64,000 bases of DNA from Streptomyces minutiscleroticus (GCF_014650875.1 NZ_BMVU01000036.1:1-64000); one strand, 5' to 3'; positions 7,978-17,259 are shown, counted from the stretch's first letter. Numbers and translations: made by a program. Notes: generated by a model not told the origin, from the letters alone.

Positions 7978-8922
7978 TCAGGCCGCCTCGGCGATCTGCG
8001 CCCGCAGGGCCGCGAGCAGCCAGTCGTGCGCGGACCCCGGCGTCGGCCCGGGACGGCCGCCCGGCGGGGTGTTCAGCACGGCCACCAGCTCCCAGTACCG
8101 GTCGAGCCGCGGGTCGGCCGCGAGCTGCCCGGCCAGCAGGCGGCGGAAGCCCGGGGTGTCCCGGGTGCCGTACGCGCTCGCGTACGCGGCCACGAAGCCG
8201 TCCAGCGCCTCGCCGGCGTGCGGCTCCCGCTCCCGGCGCAGGTGCGGGCCCGCCAGCTCGTACGCCTCGGCGAGAGCCGCGTACAGCACGGCCGCCCCGC
8301 GGGCCCCCGCGGTCCGGTGCGCCTCGGGCTGGGGCTGCTCGCCGGCCGGGCAGGGACGGGTGACGAGGGCGTGCAACCGGGCGAAGGCGAGCACCTGGGC
8401 CGGCTCCGGGTCGTCGGGCGGCTGCGGGACCGTCGCCTCCAGGAACGCGGCGGTCGACCGGGCCGGCATCCGCGGCGGCAGCCAGGCGCGCCAGAACCGG
8501 GCCAGCGGGGCCGTGCTGGGCGGGGTGTCCACCGCGCCGAGCAGCCGCAGCCGGGCGGCCCGCTCCCCGGGCGGGCACTCCCGCACCAGGCGCAGCGCGG
8601 CCTCCCGCCAGCGCAGCGCCCTGAGCTGGGAGCCGAGGGCGCGCAGCCGTCCGGCGACGGCGTCCTCCAGCGCGGCGCCCCAGGCGTCCTCCTCGTCCAG
8701 GACGCGGCGCACCTCGGGGACCGGGAGGTCCAGGGCGCGCAGGGAGCGGATCAGGCGCAGCCGGTCCAGCGCGTCGGGCCCGTACCGGCGGTGCCCGCCC
8801 GCGCTGCGGGAGGCCTCCGGCAGCAGGCCGCGGTCGGAGTAGAAGCGGACGGTCTTGACGGTGACGCCCGCGTGCCCGGCGAGTTCGCCGATGCTCCACA
8901 GGCCGTCGTGGGACGCGGGCAC
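7978..8922 (-). CDS. MerR-family transcriptional regulator
   Basis: A 314-residue regulator. Residues about 9-75 form the MerR winged helix (WSIGELAGHAGVTVKTVRFYSDRGLLP, followed by GGHRRY), and a long C-terminal domain of helical character could bind a ligand. The GTG start at 8922 follows GGGAGG by 6 bases on the minus strand. It is divergent from the double hydrolase gene, and the shared 95-base interval contains a MerR-type promoter (8923-8953) that points to the hydrolase. The regulator's own ribosome binding site lies inside this promoter, so binding should also affect its own expression. Confidence 0.9.
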   Translation of the reverse strand: MPASHDGLWSIGELAGHAGVTVKTVRFYSDRGLLPEASRSAGGHRRYGPDALDRLRLIRSLRALDLPVPEVRRVLDEEDAWGAALEDAVAGRLRALGSQLRALRWREAALRLVRECPPGERAARLRLLGAVDTPPSTAPLARFWRAWLPPRMPARSTAAFLEATVPQPPDDPEPAQVLAFARLHALVTRPCPAGEQPQPEAHRTAGARGAAVLYAALAEAYELAGPHLRREREPHAGEALDGFVAAYASAYGTRDTPGFRRLLAGQLAADPRLDRYWELVAVLNTPPGGRPGPTPGSAHDWLLAALRAQIAEAA

Positions 8923-8953
8923 TTGAACCTCCCTCAGGGGGAGTTCCTACCGT
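8923..8953 (+). promoter_or_regulatory. MerR-type promoter/operator with 19-bp spacer
   Basis: A -35 box TTGAAC (8923-8928) and a -10 box TACCGT (8948-8953) are separated by exactly 19 bases. The spacer is spanned by an imperfect dyad with half-sites GAACCTCCC and GGGGAGTTC. An overlong spacer with a central dyad is the hallmark of promoters activated by MerR proteins through DNA untwisting. It reads toward the hydrolase at 9018. Confidence 0.8.
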
Positions 8954-9017
8954 ACCGGCGAGCGCGGGCCGGGCGTACGGGCCGGTCCGCGGACGACCGC
9001 GTACGGAGGAGAGGGCC

Positions 9018-10598
9018 ATGACCGCGTTCATCCTGGTGCCGGGTGTGTTCACCGGCGCCCACGTGTGGGAGGAGACGGCCGCGCGGCTGACCGGGGCGGG
9101 GGCCGAGGTGCACGCGGTCGCCCTCACGGGACTCGGCGGATCACACGGTCCGGCGGGGTCCCCGGGTTCCGCGCCGTCCGGCGTCGCCCTGGAGACGCAC
9201 ATCGCGGACGTCGTCGCGGCGATCGACTCGGTGGGCACGGTGACCGGCTCCGCGGAGGGGGGCGCCGACCGGGAGATCGTCCTGGTCGGGCACGACTACG
9301 GCATCCACCCGGCGCTGGGCGCCGCGGACCGGCGGGCGGAGCGCGTCGCCCGCGTCGTGTACCTGGACGCGGGGATGCCGCGGGACGGCGTCCCGGCCCT
9401 GGCGGCGGTGCCCGACCAGGCACTGCGCGAGCAGCTGGCCGGACGCGCCGGAGCGGAGGGAGCGGGCGGGGAACTGGCGCCTCCGGCCCGTGACGGGTGG
9501 CGGCGGTGGGGCAGCACCGAGGGAGTGCCCGGCGCCGCGCTCGACCGGCTCACCGCGCTCGCCGCGCCGCAGCCGCTGGGCACCCTGCTCCAGCCGCTGC
9601 GCCTGACCGGCGCGGTGGCCGCGGTGCCCACCACCGGCGTGCTGTGCACCGCCAACGGCGCGAGCATCGAGATGGTGCGCAGACTGGTGGACTTCGGCGA
9701 CCCCGCCCTCCAGGCCCTGACCGACCCACGGGTGACCTTCTTCGAACTCCCCACCGGGCACTGGCCGATGCTGTCCTGTCCCGGCGAGCTGGCGGAGGTC
9801 CTGCTGCGGGCCGCGGCCGGCGAGGGGCACCGACTGGAGCCGGCCGCCGCCGCGGAACCGCCCGCCCACCTGCGGCCGTTCCCCCTGGAGGTGCCCGAAC
9901 TCCCCCGTGAGCGGCGGGAGCACGTGGACCTGTACCTGCCGCCCGGTGCCGGGGGCCCGCGCCCCGCGGTGCTGTTCGTGCACGGCGGCCCGGTGCCCGC
10001 CGGGGCCCGGCCGACCCCGCGGGAGTGGCCGACCCTGGTGGGGTACGCGCGGTACGCGGCCGGGCGGGGCGCGGTGGGCGCGACCCTCGACCACCGGCTG
10101 CACGACGTGGCCGACTACGCGCGCGCCGCCGCGGACGTGGCCGCGGCGGCGGAGCTGGTGCGGGCCGACCCTCGGGTGGACGCGGACCGGGTCGCGCTGT
10201 GGTTCTTCTCGGGCGGCGGACTGCTCATGGCGGACTGGCTGGCTGCGCCCCCGGCGTGGCTGCGCTGCCTGTCAGCCACCTACCCGGTCCTGGCGCCGCT
10301 GCCGAACTGGGGGCTCGCCGGCGGCCGCTTCCGCCCGGCGGACGCGGTGGCCCGCGCGGGCGCCCTGCCCGTCGTGCTCACCCGGGCGGGGCTGGAGAGT
10401 CCCGGGATCGCCGCCACCGTCGAGGGGTTCCTGGCCGCGGGCAAGGACTGCGGGGCGGACGTCGAGGTGGTCGACGTGCCGAACGGGCACCACGGCTTCG
10501 AGACCGTCGACCCGGCCGACGAGTGGCGCGAGCCCGTGGACCGCGCGATGCGCTCGGTGCTGGCGCACCTGGCGGTCCCGCGGTCCGACGCGGGGTGA
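9018..10598 (+). CDS. Two-domain alpha/beta hydrolase fusion
   Basis: A 526-residue protein made of two hydrolase-like domains. Residues 1-270 resemble short plant-esterase-like hydrolases (FILVPGVFTGAHVWEE), but the nucleophile elbow reads LVGHDYGIH: Asp93 stands where Ser is usual, as in epoxide hydrolases and haloalkane dehalogenases. The histidine region is ELPTGHWPMLS. Residues 290-526 form a second domain (PAVLFVHGG, a GLLMADW segment, and NGHHGFETV at the end) whose elbow is ALWFFSGGG, lacking the first Gly of GxSxG. The ATG follows GGAGGAGAGGGCC. Control by the divergent MerR regulator is strongly suggested by the promoter. Substrate unknown. Confidence 0.8.
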   Translation: MTAFILVPGVFTGAHVWEETAARLTGAGAEVHAVALTGLGGSHGPAGSPGSAPSGVALETHIADVVAAIDSVGTVTGSAEGGADREIVLVGHDYGIHPALGAADRRAERVARVVYLDAGMPRDGVPALAAVPDQALREQLAGRAGAEGAGGELAPPARDGWRRWGSTEGVPGAALDRLTALAAPQPLGTLLQPLRLTGAVAAVPTTGVLCTANGASIEMVRRLVDFGDPALQALTDPRVTFFELPTGHWPMLSCPGELAEVLLRAAAGEGHRLEPAAAAEPPAHLRPFPLEVPELPRERREHVDLYLPPGAGGPRPAVLFVHGGPVPAGARPTPREWPTLVGYARYAAGRGAVGATLDHRLHDVADYARAAADVAAAAELVRADPRVDADRVALWFFSGGGLLMADWLAAPPAWLRCLSATYPVLAPLPNWGLAGGRFRPADAVARAGALPVVLTRAGLESPGIAATVEGFLAAGKDCGADVEVVDVPNGHHGFETVDPADEWREPVDRAMRSVLAHLAVPRSDAG

Positions 10599-10624
10599 CG
10601 GGCCGAGGGTGCCACTCCCGTCGT

Positions 10625-10720
10625 GACGGCGTCACGGACCGACGGTGTCACGGACCGACGGCGTGACGGACCGGCGGTGTCACGGACCGACGATGTGACG
10701 GACCGACGGTGTGACGCTCG
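10625..10720. repeat. 16-bp tandem repeat, six copies
   Basis: Six consecutive 16-base units with consensus GACGGTGTCACGGACC (10625-10720). They lie between the ends of the convergent hydrolase and lipoate-ligase genes. Each unit contains GTCAC or GTGAC, so alternate units can pair; it may act as a terminator-like structure. Confidence 0.85.
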
Positions 10721-10865
10721 TCGTGCCCGCACCCGTACCCGCACCTGTGCCCTCGTCGGCGCTCCTGTCCCGGCGCCCGCGCCGCGCGCCAGAACAGTGT
10801 GCGTCCGGACAGTGTGTACCTGAACAGTGTGCGGCGCGGGGCGGCGCGGGAAGCCGCTGTCGCCC

Positions 10866-11930
10866 CTACGGCACGCGGGCGGTCCACTCCGGGTCGGTGA
10901 ACTTCGTGGCGACCAGCTCCTCGGCGCGCTCGGTCTCGCGGCCGGTGAGGTGGCCGGCGGTGAGACCGTAGCGGGCTCGGAACGACTGGATCATGCGGTC
11001 GATGACGGCCTCACGGGTCAGGCCGGTCTGGCGCCTGAGCGGGTCGACGCGCTTCTTGGCGCTGCCGACGCCCTTGCCGGACAGCTTCTCCCGGCCGATG
11101 CGGAGCACCTCGGTCATCTTGTCGGCGTCGATGTCGTAGGACATCGTCACGTGGTGCAGGACCGCGCCCGGGCCGCCGTCGGGCCCGACCACGCGCTTCT
11201 GCGCGGCTCCGGCGATCTTGCCGGCGTCGGTGGCGATGTCGTTCAGGGGCTGGTACCAGGCCTTGACGCCCATGTCGTCGAGGGCGCCCAGCACCCAGTC
11301 GTCGAGGTAGGCGTAGGAGTCGGCGAACGACAGCCCGGAGACCAGGGAGGCGGGGACGGACAGGGAGTACGTGATGGTGTTGCCCGGCTCCACGAACATG
11401 GCGCCGCCCCCGGAGATCCGCCGCACCACGGTCATCCCGTGGCGCCGGGCCGCCTCCTGGTCGACCTCGTTGGCCAGGGACTGGAAGCTGCCGATGACGA
11501 CGGCCGGGCCGCCCCACTCCCACACCCGCAGGGTGGGCGGCCGGCGCCCGGCCGCGACCTCCGCGGTGAGCACCTCGTCGAGCGCCATGTGCAGCGCGGG
11601 CGGCTGGGGCGGCTCGTGGACGAGCTGCCAGTCGTAGTCGGTCCAGTCGGTCGCCTGGGCGAGCGCCCGGCGGACGGCGATCGCGACGCCCTCCGCGGTG
11701 AGGCCGTACATGACCGTGCCCTGCGGCAGCCCCGCCTCGACGCGCGCGGCCAGCTCGGCGGCGTCCGTGGTGGCGGGCAGGCCTTCGAGGGCGCTGTTCA
11801 TGGCGGGCAGCGCGTCGTCTGGTTCCAGGAAGAAGTCGCCGGCGAGCCGGACGTTGCGCAGGACTCCCCCGTCGTCGTCGAGGTCGACGACCACCAGCTT
11901 GCCCCCGGGCACCTTGTACTCGCCGTGCAT
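10866..11930 (-). CDS. Lipoate-protein ligase family protein (biotin/lipoate A/B ligase fold)
   Basis: A 354-residue protein from ATG 11930 (MHGEYKVPGG), with an AAGGTGG site upstream. It has the ligase core: RRISGGGAMFVEPGNTITYS for substrate binding and AGKIAGAAQKR with the lysine that contacts lipoyl-AMP. The C-terminal accessory region is also present. Such enzymes attach lipoate to E2 subunits or the glycine-cleavage H protein; some members instead act as transferases. The N-terminal 90 residues precede the catalytic core and are a known feature of this actinobacterial subgroup. Neighbours give no pathway hint. Confidence 0.85.
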   Translation of the reverse strand: MHGEYKVPGGKLVVVDLDDDGGVLRNVRLAGDFFLEPDDALPAMNSALEGLPATTDAAELAARVEAGLPQGTVMYGLTAEGVAIAVRRALAQATDWTDYDWQLVHEPPQPPALHMALDEVLTAEVAAGRRPPTLRVWEWGGPAVVIGSFQSLANEVDQEAARRHGMTVVRRISGGGAMFVEPGNTITYSLSVPASLVSGLSFADSYAYLDDWVLGALDDMGVKAWYQPLNDIATDAGKIAGAAQKRVVGPDGGPGAVLHHVTMSYDIDADKMTEVLRIGREKLSGKGVGSAKKRVDPLRRQTGLTREAVIDRMIQSFRARYGLTAGHLTGRETERAEELVATKFTDPEWTARVP

Positions 11931-12082
11931 GGCGATCCACCTTGCTCTCGCGTCTGCGGTCCGCACGGTCAACGCTCGCCCCCCGCGTTCCTGTTCCCGC
12001 AGGTGGGGCCGTCCTCCCGGGCGTCCAGGACGGGGCACGGTGTGACTGTCGTACGGCGCGGTCGTTGAAGGGGCGAGGCAAT

Positions 12083-12092
12083 CCCCCCCCCC
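12083..12092. repeat. C10 homopolymer
   Basis: A run of ten C residues just upstream of a frameshifted gene. Such a run is prone to slippage and to consensus errors. It is the longest homopolymer I noticed in the window. Confidence 0.9.
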
Positions 12093-12146
12093 GTCGTCCG
12101 TCGCGAGAGGCCGTGTCCCCATGCCCGCCCTCCGTCGGCGCCGTCC

Positions 12147-13133
12147 GCAGCGCCGTGCCCGGATGGCTCGGAACAGGCCGAGGCCGCCCTGCTCGACCAG
12201 TACACCGGTCTCGTCCGCCTGGCCTGCCTGACGCTGCCGACGCGCCTGTCCCGGCACCGCAGGGTCCTGCTGGCCCACGCCGCGGCGCAGGGCGCGCTAC
12301 CCGGCGCGCGCGCCGTACGCGTGCCCGGTCCGCGCACCGCGCCGCCCGCCGCTCCGGCCGGGGACGCGCTGCGCATACGGGTCCTGCGGGCCGCCCTCGC
12401 CCACGAGCGGCGCCCGCGGGGCTGGCCCGCCGCCCTGCCGCCGCCCCGGTCGCTGGTGCCCCGGCCGCCGTTCGTGTGGGGCTGCGGATGTTCCCGCGGG
12501 CCGGTGGAGCCGAGGAGATCGCCCTGGGCCAGGCCCTGTCGGGCGCTCCGGCCGCTGTCGCCGGTGCACCTCACCTACACGCCGCCGCCGGGGCACGGCG
12601 CGCCCCCGGCCCGCCAGCCGCGGGAGGCCACCGGCGCCCGGGCACTGCTCGCCTGGGCGCACACCGCCTGCCGCCTGTCCGGGTGGGAGGGCGGCGCCGT
12701 ACGGGCGGTCAACGCCTGGGACTTCGCCGAGCAGGACCTCCCCGAGGGCGGCGGGCACGCGGTGTGGTCCTGTGTCCGCGCCTCCACCTGGCGCGGCCCC
12801 GGCGCCGTAACGCTCCTGCTGCGCACGGACCGCTCGTCCGCCGCCGCGCCGGGACGGTTGGTCGGCCGGGCCCGCGCCACCGCGGCGTGCAGCCGTTTCG
12901 GCCGGGACGTGGTGGCCGGCGCCCGGCGGAGGTCGCCGCGGGGTCACCGGTACTTCCTCGCCGTGGGGAGCCGGGCCGTCGTCCGCGTCGAGGCGGACGG
13001 GGCGGTCGGCACCGCGCGCGACGGCCGGACGCTCGCCGTCCGCGCGCCTGAGGAGGGGACCGTGCGTGTCACGGCGCGCCTGGACGACGGCGGGCGGCTG
13101 CGGGAGGTCGGGGCGGGCGGCGGGGACGGGTGA
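12147..13133 (+). pseudogene. Frameshifted, internally shortened membrane-anchored protein gene of a Streptomyces-specific family
   Basis: The frame from about 12147 encodes EQAEAALLDQYTGLVRLACL and runs to PRPPFVWG without a usable start codon. At about 12480 the coding signal then moves to another frame (LRMFPRAGGAEEIALGQAL), which is what loss of one base in GGGG would cause. Further on it returns to the first frame and encodes an extracellular-type domain (LLAWAHTACRLSGWEG ... HRYFLAVGSRAVVRVE) ending at 13133. Related proteins that I recall have a sigma-like N-terminus, a transmembrane helix and this outer domain. Here the helix region is missing. I read this as a decayed gene, though sequencing indels could explain part of it. 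Confidence 0.5.
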
Positions 13134-13226
13134 GTCCCGGCGCACCCGGTACGCCCTGGTGTGCCGGGGCGGAGACCGCGCCCTCCGCGCCGAGCCGCCG
13201 CCCCCGGTCCGCCGCCCGCCGGATCG

Positions 13227-15365
13227 TCAGACCCCGGCCTCCCGCAGCCCGGCCAGTACCCGGTCCGGGGTGAGGGGCAGTTCGCGGAAGCGGACGCCCG
13301 TGGCGTGGTGGACCGCGTTGCCGACGGCGGCCGCCGAGCCGACGATGCCGATCTCGCCGACCCCCTTGCTGCCCATCGGGTTGAGGTGCGGGTCGTCCTC
13401 GTCGATCCAGTGGGCCTCGACGTCCGGCACGTCGGCGTGGACGGGCACGTGGTACGCGGCCAGGTCGGACTCGGCGAAGTCGCCGAACGCGGCGTCCATC
13501 GTGCTGCCCTCCGTCAGCGCCATGCCGAGGCCCATCGTCATGCCGCCGATGAGCTGCGACCGCGCCGTGCGGGCGTTGAGGATGCGTCCGGCGGCGAACA
13601 CGCCGAGCATCCGGCGGACCCGGGTCTCCCCGGTGACGGTGTCCACGGCGACCTCGGCGAAGTGCGCGCCGAAGGCGTGGCGCGCGTAGGGGCTGTCGGC
13701 GTCCGCCGTGCCGGTGGTGTCGGCGCGGGCGCTCAGCCCTCCCTCCGGGAGCGGCCCGGTGTGCCCGGCCAGACGGGCCGTCAGCCGGGTGCACGCGTCG
13801 TGCACCGACCAGCCCCAGGACGCGCTGCCCGAGGAGCCGCCGGCCAGCGGGGCGGCCGGCAGCTCCGTGCTGCCGATCTCGATCCGTACCCGGTCCAGCG
13901 GAACGCCCAGGGCGTCGGCGGCGATCTGGGCGAGGACCGTGCGGGCGCCCGTGCCGATGTCGGTGGCGTTGACGCGTACGGCGAAGGAGCCGTCCGGCAG
14001 GGCGTGCGCGCTCGCGGTGGAGGGCGACACCAGGACGGGGTAGGTGGCGGCGGCCACGCCCGTGCCCACCAGCAGCGGCCCCTCGCGCCGGGAGCGGGGG
14101 CGCGGATCGCGCCGGGACCAGCCGAAGCGCCGGGCGCCCTCGCGCAGGCACTCGACGAGGTGCCGGCTGCTGAACGGCTTGCCGCTGTCGGGCTCGGTGT
14201 CCGGCTCGTTGGCGATCCGCAGCTCGATCGGGTCCATGTCCAGCGCCTCGGCGAGCTCGTCCATGGCGGACTCCAGCGCGTACATGCCGGGCGCCTCGCC
14301 GGGGGCGCGCATCCAGGACGGGGTGGGCACGTCGAGGGGGGCGACGCGGTGCTCGGTGAGGCTGTCCGTCACGGCGTACATGACGCGCGCCGGCACCGCG
14401 GCCTGCTCCACGAACTCCTTGATCCGGGAGGTGTGGGTGACCACCTCGTGCAGGACGCCGGTCAGCCGGCCGTCCTCGCCGGCGCCGAGGCGGACCCGGT
14501 GCAGCGTGGGCGCGCGGTGGCCGACGACGGACGGCAGCATGCGGCGGTGCAGGGCGACGGTGACGGGGCGCCCGGTGTGCCGCGCGGCCATGACGGCGAG
14601 CACCACGTCGGGGCGCGGGGTGCCCTTGGAGCCGAAGCCGCCGCCGACGTGTTCCGCGGTGACGGTGATCCGTTCCTCGGGCACCTCGAACATCGCCGCG
14701 AGCGTGGTCCGTACGGGCGTGGTCCCCTGGCTGGAGGTGTGGACCACGAGGCGGTCCCCGTCCCAGTGGGCGGTGGAGGAGTGCGGCTCCATCGGGTGGT
14801 TGTGCAGGGGCGGCACCCGGTAGCCGGTGTCCACGCGGACGGCGGAGGCGGCGAACGCGCCCTCGGGGTCGCCCTGTTCGCGGCGGGCCGGGTGGCCGCC
14901 GTTGGCCTCCTCGGGGACGTGGGCGCCGGGGTGGCCGGCGTCGAGCGTCACGTCGTGCTCCTCGGTCTCGTACGCCACCCGGACGGCGGCGGCGCCGGCG
15001 CGGGCCGCCTCCAGGGTCTCGCCGACGACCAGGGCGACGAACCAGCCGCGGTGCGGCACGCGGTCGTCCTGCAGCACGGCGAGCACGGGGTCGTCCGGTG
15101 CGGCGAGCCGCGGGGCGTTGCCGTGGGTGAGGACGTCGATCACCCCGGGGAGGTCCAGGGCGGCCGAGGCGTCGACGGACCGGACGCGGCCGCGGGCGAC
15201 GGAGGCGGCCACCGGCCAGGCGTGGGCGCGGCCGGGGAGGTGGTGCTCGGCGGCGTAGCGGGCCCGGCCGGTGACCTTCTGCCGCCCCTCGCGCCGCTCG
15301 GCCGGGGCGCCGACGGCACTGCCGGGATCTGCGGGGGCGATGCCGGTGTCGGCCGTGGTTGCCAT
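13227..15365 (-). CDS. Molybdenum-cofactor subunit of a xanthine-dehydrogenase-family aldehyde oxidase
   Basis: A 712-residue large subunit, starting at ATG 15365 after AGGAGAG. It begins with the typical REGRQKVTGRARYAAE, contains the cofactor-binding GGGFGSKG and ends with GSKGVGEIGIVGSAAAVGNA, where the Glu in VGEIG is the family's catalytic base. The set of three genes in the order iron-sulfur, FAD, molybdenum subunit matches PaoABC (YagTSR) of Enterobacteria, which oxidises aromatic aldehydes using an electron acceptor other than NAD. It is the last gene of the operon. Maturation would need cofactor-insertion genes that are not in this window. Confidence 0.92.
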   Translation of the reverse strand: MATTADTGIAPADPGSAVGAPAERREGRQKVTGRARYAAEHHLPGRAHAWPVAASVARGRVRSVDASAALDLPGVIDVLTHGNAPRLAAPDDPVLAVLQDDRVPHRGWFVALVVGETLEAARAGAAAVRVAYETEEHDVTLDAGHPGAHVPEEANGGHPARREQGDPEGAFAASAVRVDTGYRVPPLHNHPMEPHSSTAHWDGDRLVVHTSSQGTTPVRTTLAAMFEVPEERITVTAEHVGGGFGSKGTPRPDVVLAVMAARHTGRPVTVALHRRMLPSVVGHRAPTLHRVRLGAGEDGRLTGVLHEVVTHTSRIKEFVEQAAVPARVMYAVTDSLTEHRVAPLDVPTPSWMRAPGEAPGMYALESAMDELAEALDMDPIELRIANEPDTEPDSGKPFSSRHLVECLREGARRFGWSRRDPRPRSRREGPLLVGTGVAAATYPVLVSPSTASAHALPDGSFAVRVNATDIGTGARTVLAQIAADALGVPLDRVRIEIGSTELPAAPLAGGSSGSASWGWSVHDACTRLTARLAGHTGPLPEGGLSARADTTGTADADSPYARHAFGAHFAEVAVDTVTGETRVRRMLGVFAAGRILNARTARSQLIGGMTMGLGMALTEGSTMDAAFGDFAESDLAAYHVPVHADVPDVEAHWIDEDDPHLNPMGSKGVGEIGIVGSAAAVGNAVHHATGVRFRELPLTPDRVLAGLREAGV

Positions 15366-15493
15366 GGGTCTCTCCTGTGTCGAAGCTGGTGCGGTCCCGG
15401 TCCGGACCTGACGGGTGCGGGGGCCGCGGGCGGCCCGGGTGCGGGCCCCGGGCCGGCGGTCCGCACGCCGGCGCCGGGCCCGGGGTGCCGGTG

Positions 15494-16492
15494 TCAGACC
15501 CGGTCCGGGGTGCGCGACGCCAGGCCGGCCAGGACGTCCACGGCGACGTTGCGGACCAGGTCCACCTTGTAGGCGTTGTCGCGCAGGGGGCGGGCGGCGG
15601 ACAGCTCCAGGTCGACCGCCTCCTCGAACGCGGCCCTGGTGGGCGTGGCGCCCAGCAGCGCCTCCTCGGCGCGCCGGGCCCGCCACGGCCGGTGGGCCAC
15701 CCCGCCGAACGCGATCCCGGCGTGGCTGACCGCGCCGTCCGTCACCTCCAGGACGGCGGCCGTCGAGGCGAGCGCGAAGGCGTAGGAGGCGCGGTCGCGG
15801 GCCTTGCGGTAGGCGGAGGGCAGTCCTGCGGTGAGCGCGGGCAGGACCACGCCGGTGACCAGCTCGCCGGGGAGGATCTCGGTGTCCCGCTCCGGGTGGT
15901 CGCCGGGCAGCCGGTGGAAACGGGCCGCGGGGACGGTCCGCGCGCCGCCGGGGCCGTACAGCTCGACCCGGGCGTCCAGGGCTGCCAGGGCCACCGCCAT
16001 GTCCGAGGGGTGGGTGGCGACGCAGTGCTCGGAGTGGCCGAGGACCGCGTGGTCGCGGTGCACGCCCTCCAGGGCTCCGCAGCCGCTGCCGGGCGACCGC
16101 TTGTTGCAGGGCTTGGTGACGTCCTGGAAGTACGGGCAGCGGGTGCGCTGCAGCAGGTTGCCGCCGGTGGTGGCGACGTTGCGCAGCTGCCCCGAGGCGC
16201 CGGCGAGCAGTGCCCGGGACAGCGCCGGGTAGCGGTCGCGGACGACGGGGTGGGCCGCGAGGTCGCTGTTGCGGACGGTGGCGCCGACGCGCAGGGAGCC
16301 GTCGGGCAGCTCCTCGACGGTGTCCAGCGGCAGCCGGCTCACGTCGATGAGGGCCTCGGGCTGCTCGACGCCCAGCTTCATCAGGTCCATCAGGTTGGTG
16401 CCGCCGGCCAGGTAGCGGGCGCCGGGCCGGGCCGTGAAGGCGTCGGCCGCCTCCTGCAGGCTGCCGGCGCGTACGTAGGCGAAGGGTTTCAC
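15494..16492 (-). CDS. FAD subunit of molybdenum hydroxylase, with extra iron-sulfur cysteines
   Basis: A 332-residue FAD-binding subunit (AGGTNLMDLMKLGVEQP and ATTGGNLLQRTRCPYF are the FAD contacts). The stretch from TRCPYFQDVTKPCNKR to GHSEHCVATHP carries four cysteines in the spacing that holds an additional [4Fe-4S] cluster in PaoB-type subunits. That feature separates this enzyme from ordinary CoxM-type subunits. The GTG start at 16492 overlaps the stop of the upstream iron-sulfur gene (GTGA), so the two are coupled. The subunit passes electrons from the iron-sulfur clusters to an external acceptor. Confidence 0.92.
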   Translation of the reverse strand: MKPFAYVRAGSLQEAADAFTARPGARYLAGGTNLMDLMKLGVEQPEALIDVSRLPLDTVEELPDGSLRVGATVRNSDLAAHPVVRDRYPALSRALLAGASGQLRNVATTGGNLLQRTRCPYFQDVTKPCNKRSPGSGCGALEGVHRDHAVLGHSEHCVATHPSDMAVALAALDARVELYGPGGARTVPAARFHRLPGDHPERDTEILPGELVTGVVLPALTAGLPSAYRKARDRASYAFALASTAAVLEVTDGAVSHAGIAFGGVAHRPWRARRAEEALLGATPTRAAFEEAVDLELSAARPLRDNAYKVDLVRNVAVDVLAGLASRTPDRV

Positions 16493-17124
16493 GGCAGGAC
16501 GTCCTCCACGGCCTCGACGATGTGCGGGTAGGCGCCGCAGCGGCACAGGTTGCCGCTGAGCCGCTCCCTGATCTCGTCCCGGGTCAGGGGCACCGGCCGG
16601 CCCGGCGGGGCCCCGGGGTCGGTGACGTGCGAGGGGTGTCCCGCGGCGGCCTCCCCGATCGCGCCGAGGGCGGAGCAGATCTGCCCGGGGGTGCAGTAGC
16701 CGCACTGGAAGGCGTCGCGGTCGAGGAAGGCGCGCTGGAGCGGGTGGAGCCCGTCGCCGTCCGTGCCTTCGTCGCCGTCGGCGAGTCCCTCGACGGTGGT
16801 CACCGCGCTGCCGTCCAGGGCGACCGCCGGCAGCAGACAGCTGTTGACGCGGCGTCCGTCGACGAGGACCGTGCAGGCGCCGCACTGGCCCTGGTCGCAG
16901 CCCTTCTTGGCGCCGGTGAGGCCGAGGTCCTCGCGCAGCAGGTCCAGCAGGACGCGGCGGTTGTCGACGGCGAGGGTGTGCGGGACGCCGTTGACCTCGA
17001 TCGTCGTCGTGGAGCTGTGGCCGTCCCCCGGTGCGCCGCCGGCGCCGTCCGCCGCCGGCCGGGCGGCCGCTCTGCCGTGGCGGACGTCGTCGCGGGTGGC
17101 GGTGGAGTGGTGCGGGCCGTCCAT
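16489..17124 (-). CDS. [2Fe-2S] subunit of molybdenum hydroxylase
   Basis: A 211-residue small subunit with both cluster motifs: GCDQGQCGACTVLVDG plus a following Cys (plant-ferredoxin-type cluster), and CGYCTPGQI with CRCG near the C-terminus. The ATG at 17124 is chosen because the open frame upstream (to 17340) is unrelated sequence that includes a terminator hairpin. The first 40 residues are polar and lack a twin-arginine signal with a hydrophobic core, so the complex is probably cytoplasmic, unlike periplasmic E. coli PaoABC. It is the first gene of the leftward operon. Confidence 0.92.
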   Translation of the reverse strand: MDGPHHSTATRDDVRHGRAAARPAADGAGGAPGDGHSSTTTIEVNGVPHTLAVDNRRVLLDLLREDLGLTGAKKGCDQGQCGACTVLVDGRRVNSCLLPAVALDGSAVTTVEGLADGDEGTDGDGLHPLQRAFLDRDAFQCGYCTPGQICSALGAIGEAAAGHPSHVTDPGAPPGRPVPLTRDEIRERLSGNLCRCGAYPHIVEAVEDVLP

Positions 17125-17230
17125 GGCGTCCTGTGCCTTTCGTCGCGGGACGTGGCGCGGCGAAGTCGCGCGCTTCGGTGGGATCCGCGTAACCAGACTG
17201 CGCCACTTGACACACACCGGCACGTCGAAA

Positions 17231-17259
17231 GGGCGGGGGCCGCACGGCGGCCCCCGCCC
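17231..17259 (-). terminator. Strong GC hairpin downstream of the transketolase operon
   Basis: Thirteen-base arms (17231-17243 and 17247-17259) pair perfectly around ACG. It lies 119 bases past the stop of the leftward transketolase pair and upstream of the oxidase operon, so it should separate the two transcription units. Confidence 0.6.

Noticed and set aside
12297..13145. 282-codon minus-strand open frame over the frameshifted gene
   Set aside because: Shadow frame with Arg/Pro/Gly composition; the plus strand has recognisable protein segments.
13161..15572. 803-codon plus-strand open frame opposite the molybdenum subunit
   Set aside because: Its composition (GVGGG/RAGG-type) is that of antisense to a high-GC gene, it has no family match or ribosome site, and the opposite strand encodes a fully conserved oxidase subunit.
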